Source of the DNA: an uncultured Bacteroidota bacterium | GTDB lineage: Bacteria; Bacteroidota; Bacteroidia; Bacteroidales; GCA-2748055 | Assembly: GCA_937129385.1 (NCBI GenBank) | Contig: CAKZNC010000170.1 | Location: 1 to 47,410, forward strand | Direction of reading: 5' to 3' | DNA length: 47,410 bases | Shown: positions 27,950 through 37,800 of the stretch, piece by piece | How the letters are laid out: every line of letters begins with the position of its first letter | Numbering within the stretch: position 1 is the stretch's first letter | Notes under the pieces: model-generated | Seen by the model: the letters and a program-made list of their open reading frames with translations, nothing else | Told to the model about the DNA's origin: nothing | Database searches by the model: none | Program-made: the position numbers and the translations under genes

Positions 27950-28570
27950 TTATTTTGTTCCGAAAAGCCTGTCCCCCGCATCACCCAGTCCGGGTACAAT
28001 ATACCCCACCTCGTTCAGCCTCTCATCCAGTGCCGAAAGGTAGATATCCACATCGGGATGGTCGCGCTCGATTCGCTCCACGCCTTCCGGAGCACCAACA
28101 ATGCAGACCAGTCGGATCTGACCGGCGCCCTGTTCTTTCAGGTAGGTGATGGTAGCCGATGCACTACCACCAGTGGCAAGCATAGGGTCGAGGACCATGA
28201 CCACGGCATCAGGAATGCAAGGAGGTAGCTTGGCGTAATATTCTTTGGGTTCAAGTGTATCATGATCGCGGTACATACCCACGTGCCCCACCTTTGCTGT
28301 TGGTATCAGATGGGTGATCCCGTCTACCATTCCAAGTCCTGCCCGGAGGATCGGAACCAGCACAATGTACTTTGCAAGTTCGTGTGTCTTGCAGGTGGAT
28401 ACTGGTGTTTCAATCTCGATTTCAGTGACCGGAAGGTCCCGGCTGATCTCATATGCCATCAATCCGGCGATCTCATCCAGGGCTTGTCGGAAATCCTTGG
28501 TGCCGGTCTCTTTTCTTCTTATCTGCGTAAGTTTGTGAGTGATCAGTGGATGTTCGAGCAGGTGAAGCAT
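27950..28570 (-). CDS. upp: Uracil phosphoribosyltransferase
   Basis: A 206-residue UPRTase that makes UMP from uracil and PRPP. It shows [14 protein letters not shown] near 75, [11 protein letters not shown] near 100, and the PRPP loop [12 protein letters not shown] near 127, with a uracil-binding [16 protein letters not shown] at the C-terminus. Length is normal. It is divergent from a DUF1080 gene and leads a pair with the DUF1593 lipoprotein. Confidence 0.96.
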   Translation of the reverse strand: MLHLLEHPLITHKLTQIRRKETGTKDFRQALDEIAGLMAYEISRDLPVTEIEIETPVSTCKTHELAKYIVLVPILRAGLGMVDGITHLIPTAKVGHVGMYRDHDTLEPKEYYAKLPPCIPDAVVMVLDPMLATGGSASATITYLKEQGAGQIRLVCIVGAPEGVERIERDHPDVDIYLSALDERLNEVGYIVPGLGDAGDRLFGTK

Positions 28571-28587
28571 AATTTGTTATTTATGCA

Positions 28588-28595
28588 TAAAGATA
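28588..28595 (-). promoter_or_regulatory. Candidate -7 element of upp
   Basis: The minus strand reads TATCTTTA, one base from TAnnTTTG, 17 bases before the upp ATG. No clear -33 partner. Confidence 0.3.
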
Positions 28596-28738
28596 TAAAA
28601 AAGCGGGATGGTTTCCATTGTATTCTACCTTCAGGTGCAAGGCAGGTGAACTGTTCCAAAAATTGCATCCGGTGAAGAATTCTCTTATCTTATGGTCGTA
28701 AAATTTAATCACATTCTCACATTAAAAATTATCAAATC

Positions 28739-29485
28739 ATGAAAAGAGCCTTCATACTTTTGTCAGTCCTTGCATCTTCCATTGCACTTACAGCGCAGGA
28801 ATGTCCGAATCCTTCAGGCATCCCCGAGGGTTTTGAAGTGCTTTTCAATGGAGCAGATTTCACCAACTGGGAAGTGCCCGAAGGAGATAATGGACACTGG
28901 CAGATCCTGGATGGTGTTATTGATTATGATGCCCAAAGCGAGGCTGAGGATAAAAATCTCTGGTCTGAGAAATCGTATACAGATTTCATCCTTTACGTTG
29001 ATTGGCGGATCAAGGAGACGCCGTTTATCAATCCCAATGTTCCCATTATTCTGCCCGACGGATCGCATAAGCGCAATGCAGAAGGGGAGGAGATCAGGAT
29101 GAAGGTTCCGGATACAGATTCGGGAATCTACCTGCGCGGGAGCAGCAAGTCACAGGTGAATATCTGGTGCTGGCCAGTAGGTTCGGGTGAAGTATATGGC
29201 TACAGGATGGACAGATCGATGCCGGCACGTGTGCGGAGCGGAGTAACTCCTGCATTGATTGCCGACAGGAATATTGGTGAATGGAATACCTTCAGGATCA
29301 AGGTGGAAGGCAACCAGTTGACGGTTGACCTGAACGGTCAGCGGGTCCTGGATGAAGCTGAATTGCCCGGTTTGCCTGAAGAAGGCCCAATAGCCCTACA
29401 GCACCATGGCAACAAGGTGGATGGCAAGTGGGTGAGTCCCCCTGCGCTTGTTCAGTTTAAAAACATTTACATCAAGGAGCTTTAA
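28739..29485 (+). CDS. Secreted DUF1080 protein (second copy)
   Basis: A 248-residue protein with a signal peptide ending near SIALTAQ (about residue 20, no lipobox) and one DUF1080 beta-sandwich domain: FEVLFNGADFTNW, YTDFILYVDWRIKE, DSGIYLRGSSKSQVNIW, EWNTFRIKVEGN and a final PALVQFKNIYIKEL. Proteins of this type act on glycosides in the periplasm or outside. It is divergent from upp and converges with the ABC-2 permease gene, sharing the four bases TTAA. Confidence 0.88.
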   Translation: MKRAFILLSVLASSIALTAQECPNPSGIPEGFEVLFNGADFTNWEVPEGDNGHWQILDGVIDYDAQSEAEDKNLWSEKSYTDFILYVDWRIKETPFINPNVPIILPDGSHKRNAEGEEIRMKVPDTDSGIYLRGSSKSQVNIWCWPVGSGEVYGYRMDRSMPARVRSGVTPALIADRNIGEWNTFRIKVEGNQLTVDLNGQRVLDEAELPGLPEEGPIALQHHGNKVDGKWVSPPALVQFKNIYIKEL

Positions 29486-30798
29486 CTCCTGAATGCGTAT
29501 TTAAACAGGTTGCCAATAGATGGTTTTTGTCCCTGTACCAGTATTGCGGTACGGAAGATTCTTGCGCCCACCCATATACTGAAAACAGTAAATAAGAGCA
29601 CGAGAAGCAATCCCAGGATAGGTTGCCACACAGGGATGGTGACAGGTGTTGCCATCCTGATCATCATGACCGTGGGGGTGAATGGGGGGATCAGTGCCAG
29701 TGTCGTTGCAAATGTTCCGGCCGGGTTTGAGATGATCGGCACGATCACGAACATCGGGAAGATGACCGGGAGCATTGCCGGGAACTGGATTGACTGAACA
29801 TCCTTGTTGTCATTACAGGTAGCTCCAAGGGCCGCCATTCCCGATCCAACCATCAGGATATAGAGGAGCAGGTAGACGAAAAACCAGGGTAGCAGACCCA
29901 TTGGTATCACATCTCCGACACCGAGTCTGGAAACAGTGATCACGGCACCACCGACGTATACCGCTGCTACAGTGAGGCCAACGCCCACACCTCCGAGGAC
30001 CTTGCCAGCCATGAATTCAAATGGTGTCACATTGCCCAGGAGGACTTCGGCGATTTTTTCCGATTTTTCTTCCATTACTGAACTCAGCAGCGGAACAGCG
30101 CTCATCAGTGTCATCATGAACATCAGGATCACCATGGCATAGGGTATGAGGAAGGACTGAAGTTCATTGGACCTTTCCGCCTCTTTCGTCTCTCCCGTCT
30201 TCTTGTCGATTTCGGCAAGTCCCATGGCTTCAATATTCGTCCATGCAAACAGGGTCCTATTCACTTCCGGATCCAGGTTCAGCTCTTCTACACGCAATTG
30301 CCTCAGGTGGTTGTTGATGGTATTTGTAAACCAGCCACGCACATTGTCCATAAACCCGGTCTCTGAATAGTATCTGATGTAATCTTCCTCCGTTGAATCG
30401 CCGGGATGCAATACATCTTTTCCAATCTCGATCACCGCGTGCAGTTCCTTGGCCCTGATCCTGTCAGACAGTTCGGCAAGCTGACCGGATGGGTCGGACA
30501 TATCGGCATCTGTGAATTCAAGGATGTAAGCAGGCTGTACCTTTTCACCCGTTTCAGGATCAAAGATCGCATTTTCATTGCGCAATTCAGCCTGTTCTTC
30601 AAGGTGTGCGGCCACGATACCGCTGTGATCGATGACCACAAAATTTTTGTCAGTGGTATCCTGGTTGTTGTCCATGATCATGAAGGTGATAAAACTACCC
30701 GCCATGATGATGGGAACCAGTACAAGGCTGATGATAAAACTCTTGGTTTTAACAGCGGTCAGGTATTCACGCTTAAAAAGCACCAGTATTTTACGCAT
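29482..30798 (-). CDS. ABC-2 type permease (NatB-like)
   Basis: A 438-residue permease with a membrane helix at about 20-42, a large extracytoplasmic loop (about 45-205), and a C-terminal block of about five helices. The core stretch VMEEKSEKIAEVLLGNVTPFEFMAGKVLG is typical of NatB/ABC-2 permeases. It pairs with the ATPase gene immediately upstream, overlapping it by eight bases. NatAB-type systems export Na+ or other small substrates; this substrate is not known. Confidence 0.9.
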   Translation of the reverse strand: MRKILVLFKREYLTAVKTKSFIISLVLVPIIMAGSFITFMIMDNNQDTTDKNFVVIDHSGIVAAHLEEQAELRNENAIFDPETGEKVQPAYILEFTDADMSDPSGQLAELSDRIRAKELHAVIEIGKDVLHPGDSTEEDYIRYYSETGFMDNVRGWFTNTINNHLRQLRVEELNLDPEVNRTLFAWTNIEAMGLAEIDKKTGETKEAERSNELQSFLIPYAMVILMFMMTLMSAVPLLSSVMEEKSEKIAEVLLGNVTPFEFMAGKVLGGVGVGLTVAAVYVGGAVITVSRLGVGDVIPMGLLPWFFVYLLLYILMVGSGMAALGATCNDNKDVQSIQFPAMLPVIFPMFVIVPIISNPAGTFATTLALIPPFTPTVMMIRMATPVTIPVWQPILGLLLVLLFTVFSIWVGARIFRTAILVQGQKPSIGNLFKYAFRS

Positions 30799-31702
30799 GG
30801 TTTACCTCCTTTCTTTCGGGTGCCGCAATGCGAATGAATATATCGTTGAGCGACGGTTTGGTTATCTCGAATTTCTGAACCTCTGTCTTTTTCAGTATCT
30901 CTCCAATAATCTGCTGGGGATTGGCCTCCGGTCGAAGCCGGATCTCCTGCAGTTTTCCGAAATTATTGATTTTTTCAATCCCCTGAATTCCTTGAAGAAT
31001 GGCCTCTCCGCCGGTCGATTGCACCACCATGGTGTCTGCACCATACTGATCCTGTATTTCATTCAAGGTGCCATCTAGCACCTTTTCCCCTTTATAGATC
31101 ATAAAGATGTTGTCGCACATTTTTTCAGCCATGCTCATGTCATGTGTACTGAAAATGATAGTGGATCCTTTTTTCTGCAGGTTGAGAATTGATTCCCTGA
31201 GAATTTCCGCATTCACGGGGTCAAGTCCGCTGAAAGGTTCATCCAGGATGATCAGTTCAGGTTCATTCATCACCGTTGCGATGAACTGCAATTTCTGCCG
31301 CATTCCTTTACTGAGGGTTTCCACCTTTTTCGAGGCATAATCGGAAAGGTCAAGGAGATCGAGCCAATAGGCGATTTTGTTTTTCAGATCTGAGCCTCCA
31401 CCGAGTTCGCCGTGAAACATCAGCACATCATGTACCTTCATTTTCTTGTAAAGGCCCCTGTCTTCCGGGAGATAGCCCACATTATTCAGCCTGCGGCCGT
31501 CGTGTGGTTTTCCATTGATCTTAATCGTTCCGCCATCGGGATAGAAGATCTTCATGATCATTCTAATGGTGGTTGTTTTTCCGGAACCATTTGGCCCGAT
31601 GAATCCATAGATACTCCCTTTAGGAACATTAAGGGAGAGAGTGTTGACAGCCACGACCGAACCGAATCGTTTCGTCACGTCCTCAATTTCGATAATATTC
31701 AT
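30791..31702 (-). CDS. ABC transporter ATPase (NatA-like)
   Basis: A 303-residue ABC ATPase. Walker A GPNGSGKTT lies near 37-45, the signature in this branch reads LSKGMRQKLQ near 134, Walker B IILDEPFSGLDP near 155, and the H-loop FSTHD near 188. A C-terminal extension of about 80 residues (DUF4162-like) follows. It energises the overlapping NatB-like permease. The unknown secreted protein gene lies 26 bases upstream. Confidence 0.93.
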   Translation of the reverse strand: MNIIEIEDVTKRFGSVVAVNTLSLNVPKGSIYGFIGPNGSGKTTTIRMIMKIFYPDGGTIKINGKPHDGRRLNNVGYLPEDRGLYKKMKVHDVLMFHGELGGGSDLKNKIAYWLDLLDLSDYASKKVETLSKGMRQKLQFIATVMNEPELIILDEPFSGLDPVNAEILRESILNLQKKGSTIIFSTHDMSMAEKMCDNIFMIYKGEKVLDGTLNEIQDQYGADTMVVQSTGGEAILQGIQGIEKINNFGKLQEIRLRPEANPQQIIGEILKKTEVQKFEITKPSLNDIFIRIAAPERKEVNHA

Positions 31703-31728
31703 GAACAGTCAGGTATATTTGTGGACAA

Positions 31729-32589
31729 TTATATTTTTATGAACCAGTAAAGGAATGGCACAGGGACAGGAATTACATCTCCATTTACAACAAGACCGGC
31801 CAGGCCGAACTGGAATGCCCTGTCGGGGGTACGGCTAAACCTCAGCCCCGGCATGATCAAAGCAACTAAATCTTCTTTGGTGTAGATGAATGAATCTCCC
31901 ACAAGTGCAATATTATCATTTAACCTTACCAGCCCCGCAAGGGAAAGTAGCGGCGCGGAAAATGTCTCATTTTCAATGCCTATCTGCAGGTAGCCCGCTG
32001 ATACATTCAGATTCCTGTTATGGTCTCCCACGGTTATTACTCCGTATGGAAGTACACCGTATGAGTTCCATGAAGCCCAGCTTCCCGTTCCTGCCAATGC
32101 ACCGATGCCAAAGTTAAAATTTTTAGTGATGTTGATCGCATATTTCGCTGATCCGATCAACGGAACCCCCAGCCAGGAGGTCATGCCCCCGATGGTAAAA
32201 TTATCGGCGATAGCGTACTGGAATTCGGCACCCGGTATCTGGAGCAATGCATAACTGTCTCCTTTCTTCATGGGCAGACCATTTGTCGTAATGAAATACC
32301 TGGTCGCAAAGATATTCTGCCCAAGATATTTTCCTCTGTTAAAATCTTCTTCTCTCAGGTCTTCAATGGATTTGATCTCATGCTTTGGGATGAAGATCTC
32401 GCCGATCCCTTCGGTCTTTAACAATATCTCCCTGGCATCCTCTTTGATGATCACCCCGACATATTCGGTCCCGTCGTTTTTTGTTACCAGGGACATTTTT
32501 GTCTCCTCCACCTGCGCATTCAAACTAAATGAGGTGAATAAAAGCAAAATCGGGGTGTACTTCAGAAATCTTACAATTTTTTTCATCAC
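31729..32589 (-). CDS. Secreted beta-rich protein of unknown function
   Basis: A 286-residue protein with a signal peptide (cleavage likely near LNAQ, residue 26), then a small N-terminal domain (about 30-90, KNDGTEYVGVIIKEDAREIL and IFIPKHEIKSI) and a C-terminal region of alternating hydrophobic strands that could form a small outer-membrane barrel. It ends in VPVPFLYWFIKI with a terminal hydrophobic residue, as is common in outer-membrane proteins. It lies 26 bases upstream of the natA-like gene and 54 bases downstream of a DUF1080 gene. I do not recognise a named family. Confidence 0.7.
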   Translation of the reverse strand: MMKKIVRFLKYTPILLLFTSFSLNAQVEETKMSLVTKNDGTEYVGVIIKEDAREILLKTEGIGEIFIPKHEIKSIEDLREEDFNRGKYLGQNIFATRYFITTNGLPMKKGDSYALLQIPGAEFQYAIADNFTIGGMTSWLGVPLIGSAKYAINITKNFNFGIGALAGTGSWASWNSYGVLPYGVITVGDHNRNLNVSAGYLQIGIENETFSAPLLSLAGLVRLNDNIALVGDSFIYTKEDLVALIMPGLRFSRTPDRAFQFGLAGLVVNGDVIPVPVPFLYWFIKI

Positions 32590-32643
32590 TTGATGTTTTT
32601 AATGATCCAATTAAATCTATTTTTAGATAACACAGGAGAGTGA

Positions 32644-33429
32644 TTAAAGTTCCAGAACACGGATATTTCTATACCATACCTGTTGGCCATGGTCCTGCAG
32701 TCCAATGTGTCCTTTCCGGGCAATACCGAAGTCGGGATACACATTGAACTTGCTTTTTGCGACCCTTGATTCCCATTCATCTGTCCAGAGCTGAACGTCA
32801 GTTACGAGAGAATCGTTGAGCCAGTGCTGCAGGTGACCCTCCTCCAGCCTGATCCTTGCCTTGTTCCATTTTCCCACCGGTCCTGCCTCTGCAGACGCAG
32901 GGGTATACAGATCGTACAATGCGCCGGAAACCTGGCGCAGAGTGGGGACATAATCGTGAACATCATCGTAGCCGAAATCGTCCAGTACCTGGATCTCGTG
33001 GGCTGTGTGCCAGGTTGCTTCGTAATCGTCATTCTCTGTAACATACAAGAGAATACCGCTGTTTCCACCCTTTGAGATCTTCCATTCGAGTTTCAGGTCG
33101 AAATCGGTGAATTGCTGCTTGGTAATAATGTCTCCCGCGAAGCCCTTTTCCCCTGTTCCCGAATATTCGATCATTAGCGTTCCATCGGTTGCATGCCATC
33201 CTTTTTCCGGGAATTGGTCGCTCTTAAAACCTCTCCATCCATCCGTTGTTTTTCCATCGAAAAGGAGTTGCCAGCCCTCATCTTTCTCAATTTCAGTAAG
33301 TGTATTGGGCGCAAGACGTGTATTATTCATCTGATCATTGACGGAAATCTCTCCCTGACTGTTTGTGCTGTTTGAGCATGAGCATACCAGAGTGACCAAC
33401 AGTATTTGTAAAAATGCAATTCGTATCAT
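32644..33429 (-). CDS. DUF1080 lipoprotein (third copy)
   Basis: A 261-residue lipoprotein with a signal peptide and Cys residues at 17 and 19 (VCSCS), then a DUF1080 domain: GWQLLFDGKTTDGWRGF, DFDLKLEWKISKGGNSGILLY, EIQVLDD and a closing GHIGLQDHGQQVWYRNIRVLEL. It is the longest and most canonical of the three copies; the family includes 3-keto-disaccharide hydrolases. It leads the minus-strand run with the secreted protein and NatA/NatB genes. Confidence 0.92.
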   Translation of the reverse strand: MIRIAFLQILLVTLVCSCSNSTNSQGEISVNDQMNNTRLAPNTLTEIEKDEGWQLLFDGKTTDGWRGFKSDQFPEKGWHATDGTLMIEYSGTGEKGFAGDIITKQQFTDFDLKLEWKISKGGNSGILLYVTENDDYEATWHTAHEIQVLDDFGYDDVHDYVPTLRQVSGALYDLYTPASAEAGPVGKWNKARIRLEEGHLQHWLNDSLVTDVQLWTDEWESRVAKSKFNVYPDFGIARKGHIGLQDHGQQVWYRNIRVLEL

Positions 33430-33457
33430 AAGCTGCTATTGGTGGTTTGTAGTTGAG

Positions 33458-33465
33458 TAAAGGTA
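33458..33465 (-). promoter_or_regulatory. Candidate -7 element of the third DUF1080 gene
   Basis: The minus strand reads TACCTTTA, 28 bases before the ATG. A TTTG lies 24 bases further upstream, longer than the usual 19-21. Confidence 0.35.
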
Positions 33466-33519
33466 CAATTTCAATCGGAAAAATAAATTCAAACTCCATG
33501 CAAGTAAGGAAAATTATGA

Positions 33520-33540
33520 TGTCATGACAGGATATTCCTG
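33520..33540. promoter_or_regulatory. Overlapping palindromes in the DUF1080/response-regulator gap
   Basis: The perfect palindrome TGTCATGACA (33520-33529) overlaps CAGGA-TAT-TCCTG (33528-33540). The pair lies midway between two divergent genes and could be an operator. Apart from this and the -7 element, the 222-base gap shows nothing further. Confidence 0.3.
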
Positions 33541-33651
33541 TGAACGACGTAAGTATTTGGATATAATTTTTGTGTATCCTGATTTATTGGGCGTTAGGAG
33601 AAATTATTGACGTATATTTAAAATTCCTTAAAAAGCCATTGAAATAAAAGT

Positions 33652-34767
33652 ATGAAAGATCCTGGCAAAACCAAGTCGATAGTACTCTATGTAGATGATA
33701 TACAGGCCAATTTGGTGCTCTTCGAAGCTTCATTTAGCGATTTTTTTGAGGTGAAGCTGGCAGAATCTGCTAAAAAGGCGCTGGAGATCCTGGAGGCAGA
33801 GGAGGTACATGTACTGGTATCAGATCAGAACATGCCGGGAATGACCGGAAATGAGCTGCTGCAGATCGTCACCAGGGATTATCCTGATGTGATGCGTTTT
33901 ATGATTACAGCTTATACCGATTATGATACGGTGGTTGATGCCATTAACAAGGGCAATCTGTATGGGTATTTCAATAAGCCATATAATGTCGAAGAAGTTA
34001 AACACGCCATTGAGCGTTCGATGGAGGTTCGGCATTTGAGGATCAGGAACCGGGAGATGATCGAGAAACTTGCGCGGGCGAACGAGTTGCTCGTCGGACT
34101 TGACCGGTCGAAAACAAAATTCCTTGGTTCAATCACTGATGAGATCAGGACCCCGATCAATAAGATCATGACCGCCGTACATATGATCAAGGACAAGATC
34201 GATTCGAAAGAGCTGTCAGAACTATTGTATATGTTGGATGTATCGGTTGGAAGACTTGAAAATTTCTCAGAGGTCGCACGTCAACTTGTTCGTCTCAATG
34301 ATGCAGGATTTGAACCCGAGAAGGCCCCTGTTTCATTGCGGGAGCTTTTGGAAGTATCCATTATTGAAACAGGAAGTCTGATCAACCAGGAAGAGGTTTC
34401 AGTTGAGTTCAGCGACTCAGTCTCCGACCAGGAAGTTGAGGGAGAATACGACCTGTTATTATTGACATTGACTTCACTCATGGGGTATATTGTTGGCCAC
34501 ATTCACAGCATATCCAGGATCAATCTTGGTCTCAATGAAGAGAACGGGAAGATTTCGCTGGAGGTGAATGTTGACGGGGAATTCAACAGGGAATCTGAAA
34601 AGGATGCCCTGATGAAACTGCGGGATGGCGAGGTTGCAGGAGCTGAAGATGAATTCAGCATAGAGATCGTGCTGATGAGGGAGATCATGCGCATACATGG
34701 GGGTGACTTTAATTTTTCAGGCAAACCTGAAGCCAATGTTTTTGCAATGCAGTTTTCCAGGAACTGA
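33652..34767 (+). CDS. Response regulator fused to a degenerate histidine kinase
   Basis: A 371-residue protein. The N-terminal receiver domain is intact: acidic pair Asp15-Asp16, phospho-acceptor Asp58 in VSDQNMPGMTG, Thr87 and Lys109. A helical linker leads into a HisKA-like region (about 140-215) where the usual S-H-E-L/I-R-T-P appears as TDEIRTPIN, so the phospho-acceptor His is Asp163 (GAT at 34138-34140). The C-terminal HATPase-like region (about 225-371) keeps the closing MRIHGGDF pattern but lacks the N-box Asn and the DxGxG motif. It probably receives phosphate but cannot autophosphorylate. It is followed 36 bases later by the large ABC transporter gene. Confidence 0.82.
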   Translation: MKDPGKTKSIVLYVDDIQANLVLFEASFSDFFEVKLAESAKKALEILEAEEVHVLVSDQNMPGMTGNELLQIVTRDYPDVMRFMITAYTDYDTVVDAINKGNLYGYFNKPYNVEEVKHAIERSMEVRHLRIRNREMIEKLARANELLVGLDRSKTKFLGSITDEIRTPINKIMTAVHMIKDKIDSKELSELLYMLDVSVGRLENFSEVARQLVRLNDAGFEPEKAPVSLRELLEVSIIETGSLINQEEVSVEFSDSVSDQEVEGEYDLLLLTLTSLMGYIVGHIHSISRINLGLNEENGKISLEVNVDGEFNRESEKDALMKLRDGEVAGAEDEFSIEIVLMREIMRIHGGDFNFSGKPEANVFAMQFSRN

Positions 34768-34803
34768 AGATTTCCGGAGCAAAAATAAAACTGATACCGA
34801 GGT

Positions 34804-37800
34804 ATGACGGAATCCATGCTACAATCCTTAATGAAATTGTTTGCCCTTCTGGCAACAATCAACATGGATGCAACTGCGGTATTTTCCAGGAATTTTGTGG
34901 AGTCCTATCTGAAAGGTCAATTCAGTCCAAAAATGGTGGAGAGGGCCATCGCTATTTTTGACAAGTATTTTGAAGAGATCAAGACGGAGAAGACTGGCAA
35001 CTCACGAAAACGGATCTCCTCAATTTCAGTGAAGATACTCAGGATATGCAACGAGATCAACAGGGAACTTCCCTTGAAGAGCCGGTTCCTGATTCTTTTC
35101 AGCATCATTCAGTTTTCCAGGCATTTTGAATCCTACACCTATTCACCAGATGATTTCAGACAAACCATTGATGACGCGGTGGATACAATTTCGGATGCGC
35201 TACAGATCAACCAATCGGAATATTTCAACTGCAGGACATTTATTACTGAGCGCTTTCATAAGGTGGCCGACAGATCCAGGGTCCTTGTGGTGAACAACCT
35301 GCCTTCTGTTCAGTTTTCAGGAATACGGCATCTGCAAAAGGATGATCTGAGCGGGCAATTATTTTTTCTGAAGGTCACCCAGGCCGACCTGTACATATTT
35401 TATTCTACAGGCAGAGAGCAGGTGGAACTTGGAGGAAGGAATATTTTTCCCAACCATGTTTATGTACTGCCCAAAGGTTCGTCAATCAATATAGAAGGAA
35501 AGAAATCCCTGTATTATGGCGATGTTGTCAAGGCTTTCCACCGTGACAGCTCATTTCCGGGTATTACATTTGATGCTCGGAATATCAGGTTTACCTATCC
35601 GGGTTCAAATAACGGAATCCGGCAAATGAATCTTTCGCTGGTATCCGGCGAAATGGTTGGAGTGATCGGGGGCAGTGGTACCGGAAAGTCGACCCTGATG
35701 AAGATTCTAAGCGGAAGACTGGTTCCCGACAGCGGCTCCATCGAGATCAACGGATGGAAGCTTGACCGGGATGACGACCGACAAAAGGGGATCATCGGGT
35801 TTGTACCGCAGGATGATCTTTTAATCGAGGAACTCACAGTATTTGAGAACCTCTATTACAATGCAAAGTTGTGTCTTGGGGACCTGGATGAATCAGAGAT
35901 CGTGAAACGAATCGGCAAGGTGCTCAGCAGCCTTGGACTCTTTTACATCAAGGACCTGAAAGTGGGCAACCCAATGAATAAGCTCATCAGTGGCGGTCAG
36001 CGGAAAAGACTGAATATCGCCCTGGAGCTAATCAGGGAGCCGAATATTCTTTTCGTGGATGAACCTACCTCAGGCCTTTCGTCGACTGATTCAGAAAATG
36101 TGATGAACCTGCTGCGAGAACAGGCGCAGGCCGGAAAGGTCGTTGTGATCAACATCCATCAACCCTCATCCGATCTTTTCAAGATGTTTGACAAGATCGT
36201 GATCATGGATAAAGGGGGGTTTCCTGTTTATTCAGGCAACCCGCTGGGTTCAGTATCATATCTCAAAAATGTAGCCCATCGTGCCGATGCGTCGGAGATT
36301 CAATGTGAAACATGTGGCATTGTGCAGACCGATGAGATACTGAAGATCATTGAATCAAAAAGGGTAAATGAATTCGGGGAATATTCAAATGAAAGGCTTT
36401 TTGAGCCTGAAGACTGGTATCGCATGTACCTTGAGAATATCGACAGATCTCCAGAGCAACGCAAAGAAATAGGTCTTCCTGCCCTGAACCTTAAGCTTCC
36501 GAAGCGATTCAAACAGTTTGTGATCTACAGTATGCGCAACTTCTTCTCAAAAATTGCCGACCGGCAGTTTGTGATATTGTCCCTTTTAATTGCACCGGTG
36601 CTTGCACTGGTTGTAGCATTTTTCACAAAATACCCTGGTGGAAATGATCAGGGTGAACCGGTATATGTTTTCAGTCTGAATGAAAATCTTCCAGCCTATC
36701 TCTTTATGAGTGTAATCGTCTCCCTGTTCATAGGTATGATCATCTCGGCGGAAGAGATCATTCGGGACCGGAAGATCAGAAACAGGGAAGCATTCCTGGG
36801 ATTAAACAAATACAGTTACCTGAATTCGAAAATAGGTTTCCTTTTCATACTCTCTGCTTTTCAGATGTTTGTTTTCGTCCTTATCGGCAATTCAATTCTT
36901 GGGATCAAAGGCGTAAACTTTAATTTCTGGTTGATCCTGTTCTCTTCATCATGCTTTGCAGTAATGCTCGGACTGAACATTTCCGCAAGCCTGAAATCTA
37001 TTATCTCCATTTATATCATCATTCCATTTATACTGGTTCCGCTGATCCTCCTGTCAGGTGTGATTGTCAGCTTCGATAAGTTGCATCCCAAAGTTGCCGG
37101 AATTGAAAACGTTCCCCTGGCCGGGAATATCATGGCTTCCAGGTGGGCCTATGAGGCACTGGTCGTCAACCAGTTCCAGAATAATGCCTATGAGAAGAAT
37201 TTTTTCGAGATTGACAAACGTCAGTCAAATACACTTTATAACATCAACTTCCTGATACCGGAGTTGCAGAACAGGATTGAAGACCTCTCAAAATCGATTG
37301 AGCATGAACAATCCGGGAGACAGAAGAAAATTCTTCAGTTACTGAGAAACAGTTTTCCCAGGCAAATGCAGATGCCTGATCAGCTTCAAACCATTGAGCC
37401 AACCCAGGAGGACATCAGGATTATGGCGGACTACCTGGAACAATGGCGGAAATTTCTGATTACCAGGCTGGATAGCATTCACGTAGAAAAGGACAGAATG
37501 ATCAATTCCTGTTACGCGAAATATGGCGGTGCAGGTGCACTTGTGCAGATGAAGCGGAACTACCATAATGAAGCAATCGCCGAACTCGTGCTTAACAGCA
37601 ATGAGTTGGATAAGATCGTGGAATTCAAAGGAAAACTGGTACGAAAAGACACCCCCATTTTCCAGGTTCCTGTTTCGAAAACCGGCAGGGCCCAATTCTT
37701 CTCTTCTCAAAAGATCGTTGGTAACAAAGTGATCAATACGGTCATTTTCAATGCCATGATGATATGGTTCATGACAATGATTTTGTATATTGCATTGGCA

